The notes below the pieces were generated by a model. The model made no database searches and was not told the DNA's origin. It saw only the letters and a program-made list of their open reading frames with translations. Shown here in pieces: positions 1-9,850 of a stretch of DNA of 64,000 nt. Position 1 is the first letter of the stretch; every line of letters starts with the position of its first letter. Origin of the DNA: Acanthornis magna (lineage: Eukaryota; Chordata; Aves; Passeriformes; Acanthizidae). Both the position numbers and the translations under genes were made by a program. The stretch lies in assembly GCA_036785705.1 (NCBI GenBank), contig JAWUZG010000001.1, positions 1,674,001 to 1,738,000 of the forward strand, given 5' to 3'.

Positions 1-510
1 GTATCAACCAAAGGCTGTAAATCTTACATGGAATGTCCATGTTGTCATCTTGCTTACAAAGTACCAGAAGGAATATACAGTGGGAAACGTGTATATCTGC
101 AGGGAAGGAGGCAAATTTCTGCTGGAGAAGTGATAAAGATGTTATGATCAGAGGTGTCATTCCAGCTTTTCATTAAGGCTCTGCTGAGTACAGAGGGCTC
201 ATACTTCACCAGTTCTGTTGCTGGTATTGTTTCTGGCACTTCACTTGTTAATCAAGGTTCTTTGAATATTAGACTAGGGAAAGATCTTTGGCTGGTAGCT
301 TGTCTGGTTGATAGTTACTTTTCTTTTTATCAGACAGGAGATAAGAGCCAAGATAATGTGAGCTTTTCATGGTTTAAACACAGACAGGTAAGTACCACTT
401 GGCTGCTTAGTCACTGGCCCTCGGAGGGATGGGGAGGAAAGTCAGAAAAAGGTAAAACCCATGGGTTGAGATAAGAGAAGTTTCATAATTGAAATAAATT
501 ACAATATGGT

Positions 511-545
511 AATAATAATAATAATAATAACAACAATAGCAACAA
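511..545. repeat. (AAT)n microsatellite running into CAA repeats
   Basis: About seven AAT units are followed by interrupted CAA/CAN triplets. This is an ordinary trinucleotide microsatellite and probably length-polymorphic. It also creates the isoleucine-rich end of a chance minus-strand open frame. Confidence 0.9.
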
Positions 546-1662
546 CATTAATAAGAATTGGAATGAAAAGGGAGATAACAAAATGAATAAAATCCAAGTA
601 AGAGAGGTGATGCCTAACACAATTGCTCACCACCTGCTGACCAAAGCCCATCCCATCCTGAGCAGTGGTTGGCCCCTCCTGTACAACTCCTCCCAGTTTA
701 TATACTGAGCATGGCATTCCATGACATGGATTATCCCTTTGGCCAGTTTGGATCAGCTGTTCTGGACATCCTCCTTTCCAGTTTCTTGTGCACTTCCTCA
801 CTGGCAGAGCCTGGGAAACTGAAAGTCCTTGATTTAGGATAAGCACTACTAGCAGCAACTAAAACGTCAATGTGTTATCAACGTTATTTTCATATAAATT
901 CAAAACACAGCACTTAACCAGCTACTAGGAAGGAAACTTACTCTATCCCATCTGAAACCAGGCCAGAGCTTCATTTTCCCTTCATTTGTACAGCTTCCCT
1001 TGACACTAATGGTAGTTACATATCAGTGTTACCTTACAGTTGTCATTGTCTCTGGTTTTGGCAGGCTATTTTAAGCAATTGAGGTCAGATGAATAGTTAC
1101 TACACAGTCAAGACCCATTAGGGAACAAGAATAATTCCAGGTGACTGTGTTAACATTACTCTGTACTGAAGTCTATCCCTAAGATCTAAATATTTCTTCT
1201 TTCTTAGTCATTTTCATAGCAAAACAAAAATCTAAAGGTATCTAGTTTAATTTCTTGTAGCTGAATTAAAGGTGAGTCTTTTAAAAACTTTTACTAGTAA
1301 GTATTTATGACTCAAAACCAATTAAGAAGCATTAAGGACACTTCTCTGCTACTTAATGTATTTCAGAATTGGTTTTTTTTTTCATGTCATTTGTTAACAA
1401 GAAAATAGTAGTTTTGTAGGTGTCAATATAAATGACCAGATATTTTTTCTCATGTAGAAATACCACACCACTAAAGACCAAGAATATACTTGTTTCTTCC
1501 AACTCTCTTGTTTTATGTAGACATCTCACAGCTGTCAAACGGGTGCTCAAACAGAACGTGTGAAGAAGGTAATTTTCTGAGGCAGGAAATGCTCATTTGT
1601 CCTTTTCTGAAGGTATGAATGTCATCATTTCCTTCTCTCTTTGTTACTCAGCATGAAAGGCC

Positions 1663-1694
1663 AAAAAAAAAAAAAAAAGGAAAGGAAAGGAAAA
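1663..1694. repeat. A16 run followed by (GGAAA)n
   Basis: Sixteen adenines are followed directly by about three GGAAA units. It could be the decayed poly(A) tail of an old insertion, but no recognisable element body lies to its left, so it is listed only as low-complexity sequence. Confidence 0.85.
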
Positions 1695-2111
1695 CATTTA
1701 TGTCCCTTAGTTTGACTAGAAGATAGGAGAGCAGAAGCTGTCAAGCTTTCTTTGAAGGATATGTATTTAGGATACATAACCAGCTAGACAAATACAGGTA
1801 GAGTTTAATTACCTTCTTCTAGCTCTGGCATAAAATGAAACTAGTTCCAGAGCAGGCACTAGAGCTACATTAGGGCTAAGTTTTAAATAGATAAACTGAA
1901 GAGCAAAGGCATCCTCATCTGATGGGTGGGGAAAAGAGACCCACGGAGATTAAAGACTGGAGCGCTAGAGGATTTAGACAAGCATTAAGGTCCCTTGCTC
2001 TGAAGGAGGCCCAGCAGCCAAGGCTAGCCAAGCTCCTGGGTTGTTTCTGTATTTTAAATACTCCCAGTCTGTTTATGCCCCTCCTTGTGTGAAGCACAAG
2101 GAGAACTGGCT

Positions 2112-2167
2112 CCAGGACACGGTTCTCATGGGGTGTCCTGGGTAAACTGAGCCCTTTGCATGCAAAG
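2112..2167. repeat. Two adjacent perfect inverted repeats
   Basis: CCAGGACAC at 2112-2120 pairs exactly with GTGTCCTGG at 2133-2141 across a 12-base loop. Thirteen bases further on, CTTTGCATGCAAAG at 2154-2167 is a perfect 14-base palindrome. The palindrome contains overlapping TTTGCAT/ATGCAAA strings, which resemble half octamer (POU factor) sites. The symmetry is seen directly; any protein binding is inference. Confidence 0.6.
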
Positions 2168-3269
2168 TGTCACTTAGGAATGGGTTTGCAGAGCAGAACT
2201 CCGCCTACAACTCCTTTTGTGTAGGGCACAGACATCACCCTTAACCCCTGAGGGAGCTGGTCCAGCCAGGGCTTACATTTCTGATCTCCAGACCCCTCCA
2301 CATCCCTGACAGAGGTGAGTCACAATCCAGCCAGAGCTGAGTTACTCACACTTCAACGCTTCCATTTTCACCAGAAATACAAATCAGCACCTGAAATACT
2401 TTCTTTTGAAAACAAGCCCCCCTAGCAGGCCTGTAGGCTATTTCTTGCATCTTTTGTTAAATTGGGTGGTGTGGCTGGGGGCAGAGCTGGGACCCCTGGC
2501 TCCTGTGTCTCAGTGGAGGATAACTGTGTGTCTTCCAGTGAATTTTGCAGCACCTCACCAGTAGACACCACTGCTTTGTCAGCCAATTTGAGCTTGAGCT
2601 CACAGGACTTTTCCCCAAGTATCACATCCCTCCTGCTCCCTCCTTATTTTTCCCACTCCATTGTTTCCAGAGATGCTCAAGTCTCACTCATGTTTCCAAA
2701 CCCCTACAAGTGTAGAATAATTAAATGAGACGGTTTCACCCTCATTGGCAGTAAGTGCATCTTGATTTCAAGCTTTTATTTAATTGGTAGTCTGGGAGTT
2801 TTTCTCTCCCTTCTAAATTCCCCTCTCCAAACAAACTCATAGTGAAAGAGGCCAATTTTTTTTGGGACAGTTGTCAGGCAGCTTTCACCCCTTTCCTTAT
2901 GCACAGGCTACCAAACCAACAGTTTCATGCTCTCAATTTCACACTCCGGAAATGACACAGAGATGTAACCGGAACACATGTTCTGCAGAAACAGTACCAG
3001 AAATAATAGCTTTGCCCCTTACTATTAGTTCTTTCATGATGAATTGACTTTTTTTCCCTAAAGGTTTTAAGTTCAAGGAAGCAGCATGCTTTTATCGTAG
3101 ATAATATACCCAATTTCTGGGAATTTTCAGTCGGCCCATTCTTCTCTCTTTCCCTATCTCATGCCTTTGTCCTCAAGACATCAAAATGTAATGAAGATAT
3201 TCCATCCAAACATGGTGGGATCCCCTGGGTACTGGAGAAGTTGATGCTGTGTCTCAGAATGGGAAAATA

Positions 3270-3650
3270 TTTGAAACGTAAATTCAAATTACAGATTGAC
3301 GTGCTCATCACAGGAATGATCTGTGTGTTACAGGCATCCAGACCGCCCAGGCTGTTTATTTTTCTTTTTTTTAAACTGATTCACCTTAAATGACATTCCA
3401 ACACTTCATGGGAACTTTCTGCTGGGTGATCTAGTGTGAAAATGTAAAATTTCTAAGCACCGTATCGAGCATTTCAGTTGTATCTCAGATGAGAAAGCAT
3501 AAAGGCTTTATTCATATTGTGTTTGCCTGTGCCAGTAAATCACAGCTTCTCAATGGAGAGACTGTGAAGTGAAATGGAACGAAAGACCTCATGGCATCAC
3601 AGAGTGAAAAAGAAGTCATATGCCAAGGGAGTGACAGTCTTCCAATGGAT
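3270..3650. other. Candidate conserved noncoding block
   Basis: Repeat-free, AT-rich sequence without low-complexity drift and without an open frame of note. It has the look of a constrained noncoding element: mixed motifs, isolated CpGs kept in AT-rich context (ACCGCCC near 3342, CGTATCGAGC near 3461), and no similarity to the CR1 or MIR relics of the window. Conservation cannot be tested from one sequence, so this is a pointer for alignment. Confidence 0.2.
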
Positions 3651-4218
3651 CCTTTTCATTGAACACGTGGAGGGAATTAAACTTCCCTCTAGCCACTGTA
3701 ACTTAGACATAACCTTGGCCAAGAAAGAAAAATTAATGTAACTATATTTCTGAGGTTGCAGTAGCCCTGATCCCAGACCAACGAAGTCTTGACAACTTAT
3801 TCTTCTTAGCAGATCCCCAGGTGAATTTGATTGTAAGGAAAAAAATCTTCTAAAATAACCCAGCTGAGAGAGACATAAGAGAAAACCACAGATGAAGAAT
3901 GAAGCTTCACAAATCTCACTCGTGTTTTAGTCAGAGAGACCAACTTTGGGAAAAATTGCTAAACTGATTATTTTTTTCCTTCTCATGTTCTCACAATATG
4001 GTTAGATACCATTCTGAAATTCGTGCTTCATCTAACCAACTTGGACTCAGTGCTGAGGTGGATTTCTCACTGGTCTATATGGGAGGTCAGACAGGAACAA
4101 TGAAAATTCCATTCTACCATTCAAAAGAGCTCATATGTTTATCAATTCTGTAAGGCCCTCACTTTTTCTAATTTTTCCACTGCTTCTAAGTAAAAATCCA
4201 AAAGACAAGCACAGTTTA

Positions 4219-4535
4219 ATAGAATCATAGAATCATAGAATCATAGAATCATAGATTGGGTTGGAAGGGACCTTAGAGCTCACCCAGTGCCAACACCTCT
4301 GCCATGAGCAGGGACAACTTTCACTAGACCAGATTTCTCCAAGGCCAGCCAACCTCACCTTGAAAACTTCCAGGGATGGGGCATCCACAGCTTCTTTGGA
4401 GAACCCATGCCCGGGCCTCACCACCCTCACAGTAAAGAATTTCTTCCTCATATCTAACTTAATTTTCCTCTCTTTCAGTTTGAACACATTACTCCATGAC
4501 CTATCACTACAGTTCCTGATGAAACTTGTCTAACA
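4219..4535 (-). mobile_element. CR1 retrotransposon 3' end, 5'-truncated
   Basis: On the minus strand this is the last roughly 315 bases of a CR1 LINE. Its 3' end, at the left on the plus strand, carries four copies of the octamer ATAGAATC, then TTGGGTTGGAAGGGACCTT and the typical downstream blocks (GCCATGAGCAGGGACA, CTTCCAGGGATGGGGCATCC, CACAGTAAAGAATTTCTTCC). Heavy 5' truncation is usual for CR1. The intact tail and modest divergence suggest one of the younger copies here. It encodes no working protein. Confidence 0.95.
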
Positions 4536-5144
4536 TGAGGAAAATGAATATGAAAGCTGTTATAATATTACAGAAATCTGAAACAAAGTCTCATCTTCAT
4601 CTTGAAGAAAAATTGCATCGTTTAAATACAGGGTGTGTTGTCTTTCCTCCTTGTAGATGGTTCATGCTTTTGTCCAGGCAGACAAGATGACATTAGTCCC
4701 ACTCTGCTCAAAAGTGAGAGCTAGACATACCTAGGCTGATATCCATCTGATATCCATCTGCTATGGTCTTAAAGGTTACGGAGTAAGATTCCACAACCTC
4801 CCTTAGTATCCAGACTCTGTGATTATGGGACTTGTTATTCAGCATGCACTCTGAATAGATAACCCAAATCCTTCCTGCAGCAGACCGAAAAATTTTTCTT
4901 CTCCTGTCCTATCCTCAGTGCCACTGGGAAACAATGATTAACATCATCACTAAAACAGCCTTCTCTGCATGGGAGGAAAGCTTTATTGTCCTCATTGAGC
5001 CTCCTCCTTTCTTGACCAAACAAATCTTATTTTGGGCAGGTGATGTTTTCTACTGGCATCCCTCTTCAGTACATCTGTACCTCTCCTGCTGGAAAGCTCC
5101 CGTCTGTTAGGAATTTATGTCTCTGAGTTCCCAAACATATGTTT
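4536..5144. other. Noncoding interval between two CR1 copies
   Basis: No gene or recognised repeat family is seen. It contains an 11-base perfect tandem duplication (TGATATCCATC twice, 4737-4758). The remainder appears unique. Confidence 0.55.
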
Positions 5145-5263
5145 CATAGAGCCATAGAATGGTTTGGGTTGGAAGGGACTTTTAGGACTATCTCATTCCA
5201 ACACCTCTGCTGTGGGCAAGAACACTTTTCATTAGATCAGGTTGCTCAATGCTTACCTGGGCT
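5145..5263 (-). mobile_element. CR1 3' end fragment
   Basis: CATAGAGCCATAGAATGG followed by TTTGGGTTGGAAGGGACTT and a decayed CCAACACCTCTGCTGTGGGCA block marks a minus-strand CR1 terminus about 120 bases long. It stops near GCTTACCTGGGCT, where CR1 similarity fades. A reverse-transcriptase relic on the same strand lies about 360 bases further right (5620-5830), so the two could be parts of one internally deleted LINE, although a complete CR1 has much more sequence between these parts. Confidence 0.9.
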
Positions 5264-5619
5264 AAACATAATTTCTTTGGATTTCTGACCATTCCTCCAG
5301 TTTACCAAGAAAACATGAATCCTGATCTTTTCTGGAGTTTCTGAAAGGTCTCTCTCAATAGCATCATATATTGATTCTATGCAGGTACTGCCCAGTCTGT
5401 CACTGAGTGGTTTTCAAACTCTGGGACATTTCTGCCACACTACTTTGAGTATTTTTTGCATCTAGTTCTACACCTGCTTTTCAGTGATCATACTCAGCCT
5501 TCAGAAGCATGTTTGCTGATAAGAATGACTTACGGGAATGTGCTACAAACCTTAGAATTGTTTTGTTATATCAGATTTTTATGTTCCCTCCATCCATTAT
5601 GCCAACTATCCTGGCATTA

Positions 5620-5830
5620 AAGGGAATTAGATTGATTTGACATGATTTGTTCTTCACAAACTCATGTTTCATCTTCTATCTTATTATTCCCTGGCTTGCT
5701 TACAAATGGCTCGGTGAGTAATGTGTTTCAGTGTGTTTCTAGGCTTCAAAGTGAAACTGAGACTGGCTCATAATCACTGGCTTGTCTTTTATTAGAATAA
5801 GTCCTCTGCTTGCCCTTCTGCATGCTCACT
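5620..5830 (-). pseudogene. Decayed LINE reverse-transcriptase fragment (CR1/L2-like)
   Basis: Translated on the minus strand, about 5820 to 5720 gives a stretch with SDYEPVSVSL, matching the NYRPVSL motif of CR1/L2-type reverse transcriptases. After a frameshift and stops, about 5670 to 5625 gives KHEFVKNKSCQINLI, matching the family's QHGFxKGKSCLTNLI motif. Order and spacing fit the fingers region of a non-LTR RT. At least two in-frame stops and one +1 shift make it a dead fossil. The match is from knowledge of the family, not a search. Its divergence suggests it is older than the CR1 tails nearby. Confidence 0.7.
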
Positions 5831-8404
5831 GATTCTCTTGCGTTCTCAGATGAGAGCTTGCGTTTTCAGATGAAATTACACAAAGGAAGTTCTGTGAGGC
5901 TTATAACCACATAAATGTCCAGCTCCATATCTTCCCACAGCCAAATCCAGAGCTCATGGTGTTCTGGCACACAGCTGTGATATCCCTTCATCCTCGGCCC
6001 AAAAGCTTGCTCCACTGGTCAGCTGCATCCGTCTGTCTTTGGCCATGGGTTGGGATGGTCACCTGCTCTTCAGGGATGGTTTGACATGGGAATCTACTTT
6101 CCTCCATCTGTGTCTCCTCCTTTTTAATCCATATCTCTCTGGTTGGGTAGTCCTGAACATTATCCACTCACCCATCTGTCAAGGCCCAGGTGCGATCACC
6201 CCTGATAGGTGCTGGGCTACTGAAGTGAGCTGCACCGCCATCCACAATCACCACAGTAAAACAGGGAGGCTTTCAGGGGAAAAAAAAACCAAAAACATAA
6301 AGTTTAAAATAGATCAAAGAAAATGTATTCTCTGCAGTGAGTTGTCACATGGTATCAGTGTGATGGGATGGACGTTGGACTTCTTATCCCAGTCCTATTC
6401 CTCCTGGAGATCAAGAGCCATATTCCTCACAAAGACCAAGGTCCTAGAAGGAATAAAATGAAAACTAAATGCTACAAAGAAATAATTATTTAATAAACCA
6501 GGTTGTGTTACTGCAAGCTTGAGCAGCTAATGTCAGAACTTGAGCCTCAGTTGAGGTTCAAACAGTGAACCCTCTTACATGATTCAAAGCGGAAAGAAAT
6601 GGGACTATTTTAAGATATCAGATCTCAGCTAATATTTCCCCAGTAGAAAAATGTTACTATCCCATAAGTCATGATGACTACTTATAAAGGTTTCACATTA
6701 TTATCTGAGACAAGGTGGACACTCAGGTGAACAATGGATAAATTTAGGAAGATAAAAAAAATTGATGGTATAAGCAAATTTCTACTTAATGAACGAGGAT
6801 GGAATATTTCTGGACAATTCACAATTATTTGCATCAATCATCATAACCTTTGTTCTTATCAACATTCTATTAGTTCCTATTCACAAACTATTCCTATTGA
6901 CATCCCAAACAGGATACAGAAATAATTGCATGAGTGGTCTAATCAGAATAACACTGACTGTTTATTTATAGTCTGTCGTGTCCTCTTTTTATTATCCTGC
7001 TCAGCTCCAGGTTTACAGACTGGAAGCAGTTTTCACTTCCTTTTCTAAAATCAGTTTGTCGTAGCTGTGCTGCTTCTTCAGGATGCAGACCCAAAAGGAA
7101 GCAGCATTACTGGTACTGTAAGAAATGTAAAAAAGAAACACCAGAGAAGGAAACATCTGATTGTGATCTTGTGTAGTAATAGTTTGCAGGCAGTTTTCCT
7201 AGAAGTAGATGGTACAGATTTTCAAAGCAGAGGTTATGACTTCTGAGACCTCCAGAAATTCTTACAAAAATGTATGAATAAAGAAATTTGGGTAGGAGGG
7301 GGTGGATCAGCCAAATTATTTTAAGAATCACTTTCAGATAATCTCAAACAAAAACTCAGTGCTTTTTGTCAATGAGATAAAAGGAAGTGAAAAGAAAAAG
7401 TGCATGGCTGTTCAACCCACAGACATGCAGTTTGAGCATGAGGAAACTTTCTGGTGTATTTATACTAAATAACTGAATACTAAATTTAATAATAATCACA
7501 AATACATATCGGCATCCAGTTTGATAGGAAAACCCCGTCTGAAAATGACAGAGAAGAAGAACAACAAAATTAAAATACATTGAAATGATGCTTTCCCAAT
7601 TTGAATCAGAGCCTGTGAGGAGTCCTGTGGGGCCGCCTGGTTTTGACGACTAGGAGGGCATTTTGCCCAGCCCTTGTCCTTTGTTCAAACCCTTTCACGC
7701 TCCAGCTCTCGGTTTCCTTGCTGGTTTCCTCAGCTCGCTGACTGTGTCACAGCTCTCTCCGTGGCTGTCTCCCCTCCCAGCACAGGCTTGGGGACATTCC
7801 TTGCAGAAGGAGCTGCATTGTTTGCAGGCAAATCAGGTGTCAGAGCTCTTAGCAGTCACGACTTCCTCTCGAACACAAAACTGCACTTCCAGCAATACAT
7901 CACTGCCATTGTGCAGGTTGGTTTGCAAAGAGTTTTCTGAGGTCAGCATCCTTCGCCAGACCCTCAGCTATTACCAGGCTTGTCAGGAGGGAAATGCACA
8001 GCTGGCTGGGGGGGCTGTTGGATAACTTGTCTGTGCTGCTGGGAACAGCTTTGACCCAGTGGTGAATAGTAAGGTGATCTGTAGAGGCAGGAGAAGCATT
8101 CCTGGAGAAAGAAAATGATGTATTGTCCCTTCTCAGCTGATGGGAGAGTAGCTGGGATTTTTTTTCAGCTTGTGCAAGGTGGAGCAGCCTCCTTGCTCTT
8201 TTGTTCTGTGCCTTGGGTAATTTGACTTGTGAGTAGGGAAAATGTGAAGGGGCAGTGCATGAATTTGTCTGTGGGGCACAGTGACACCAGGGCAGTTGGG
8301 AGGAATCTGAGATCTTGTCAGGAATTAGCTGGTTTGTAGCCCTGCTATCGCAGGGCACATGCCACGAAGAAGGTCTAGGAGTCACTTTTGAGTCTTGGAT
8401 CATT
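5831..8404. other. Noncoding interval, no gene seen
   Basis: No recognised gene or transposon. About 5880-6290 could be more decayed LINE or retroviral sequence because it flanks the RT relic, but I see no diagnostic motif. Around 6480-7590 is strongly AT-rich. About 7620-8030 is less AT-rich, with open frames on both strands that carry no recognisable domain. Confidence 0.5.
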
Positions 8405-8612
8405 CACAGAATCGTAGAGAGCCTTGTGTTGGAAGAAGGACAGGGACATCTCCCACTATCCCAGGCTGCTTCAAACCCCATCCAGCCTGGCCTTGGACAC
8501 TTCCAGGGATCCAGGGGCAGCCACAGCTTCTCTGGACAACCTGTGCCAGGGCCTCACCAGTCTCACAGTAAAGAACCTCTTAACATCTAATTATAATCCA
8601 GGTATTTCTCTC
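8405..8612 (-). mobile_element. CR1 3' end, truncated, degraded tail
   Basis: CACAGAATCGTAGAGAG is the decayed octamer tail. It is followed by AGGACAGGGACATCTCCCACTA, CACTTCCAGGGATCCAGG, GCCACAGCTTCTCTGG and CACAGTAAAGAACCTCTTAACATCTAAT, all in CR1 order on the minus strand. Part of the block after GGTTGGAAG is deleted relative to other copies in the window. Confidence 0.9.
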
Positions 8613-9520
8613 CAGCACAACTTCCTCCCCACCCTGTGCATTGCAGTGTATTGATACAATAATAAAGGTATTAATAAAGGTAATAAATCAGTGCTTGATC
8701 ATCTGTATTTCCTAAGTGGAAGAAGCATGATGGTAAGATTCTATGCTATGTTTTTGCAGCAAGTTTCCATACAGTGTCATGAGGACTAGCAAAGCTAGTC
8801 CATGAATGAAAGCTCAACATTAATCTGGCAGCTGTAGTGTGCGACTTTGGATTGCTGCAAATACAATTTCAGATCTTCTCAAGACTGAAATGAAACTAGA
8901 GCATGTATCAGAGGAGTTTAACTTCCACTGAAATTTTCCTCATGAGTTAGACACTGATGATAGGCAGCGTTTGGTCCAACAAAACACTTTTTCTCCCCTT
9001 CCCCACTTTTCAGACAGGAAGGATTGTAGCAGGAGTAGAGGGTGTCAGATGCCGTGGACCTGAGCCAAAGTGGAGAGAATGTGTAGCTGGTGGAATAGGT
9101 AGGAGAGAGGAAGAATGAGTTAGCCTTTTTCACTCATGCGTGGGAGAAAGGCGGTGCTATTAAACACCGTTCAGCTCTAACGCAATGAAAAAATTGTATG
9201 TGACGAGCTGTGACACTTCCTGTGGATCTGAGTCAATGTTTGAGCCCAGCCTTACCTTTCAGTGACTGGAGCAGCAATGTGCAGCCAGCTGGCAGCACAT
9301 TGGCAGAAAGGACGGTGAGGGAGCAGTATCAGAAATGTTAATCTTACTATTAAGATATCTGATTTATCTGTGGCTGCAGAAACAATGCACCAAGCGTGTG
9401 GCAGTGAGAACAGCAGCCAGCCCCAGTGCTGTGTGTTCTACTGGCAGTGGAAAGCTAAGGCCAGCTCTGAAATAAAAATGTCAGGGGTTGCTTAGGATAA
9501 CAAGTTGCCACAACTGGCAT

Positions 9521-9850
9521 TACAGAGTTGTGGAATGGTTTGGGTTGGAAGGGACCTTGAAGATCACCCTGTTGCAATCCCTCTGCCATGGGCAGGGACA
9601 CCTTCCACTATCTCAGACTGCTCAGAGCCCCATCCAGCCTGGCCTCGAGCACTTCCAGGGATGGGGCAGCCACAGCTTCTCTGGGTAAGCTGTTGCAGTG
9701 CCTCAGCACCCTCACAGTAAAGAATCTCTTCCTAACATCAAATTTAAATCTATTCTCTTTCAGTTTGAAGCCATTCCCCATTGTCCTGTCAATTCATGCC
9801 CTTGTCAGAAGTTCCTCTCCAGTTCTCTTGTAGGTCCTGATGGCTTTGGG
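9521..9850 (-). mobile_element. CR1 3' end, about 330 bp
   Basis: The copy starts with a worn octamer tail, then ATGGTTTGGGTTGGAAGGGA. It runs through the CCATGGGCAGGGACACCTTC, CTTCCAGGGATGGGGCAGCC and CAGTAAAGAATCTCTTCCTAA blocks to the TCAGTTTGAAGCCATTCCCC and TTGTCCTGTCAATTCATGCC blocks. It extends further into the element than the copy at 8405. Plus-strand open frames here are antisense CR1 translations, not genes. Confidence 0.95.

Larger units (their letters stand above)
1..4218. other. Noncoding interval, no gene seen
   Basis: No protein family is recognisable in any frame and no CR1 copy is present. The stretch holds an AAT tract near 511, an A run with GGAAA repeats at 1663-1694, an inverted-repeat pair at 2112-2167 and a conserved-looking block at about 3270-3650, each listed separately. 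At 2481-2505 a short string resembles the 3' part of a MIR SINE, but it is too short to call. The rest appears to be unique intergenic or intronic sequence. Confidence 0.6.

Noticed and set aside
2481..2505. GGCAGAGCTGGGACCCCTGG as a MIR 3' piece
   Set aside because: Only about 25 bases match and no core sequence precedes it.
4219..4256. Short direct repeats that might suggest a CRISPR or satellite array
   Set aside because: The units are contiguous eight-base CR1 tail octamers without spacers, in a eukaryotic repeat.
7900..8403. Minus-strand open frame of 167 codons
   Set aside because: No recognisable domain; a different-frame open stretch on the opposite strand overlaps it, typical of chance openness in less AT-rich sequence.
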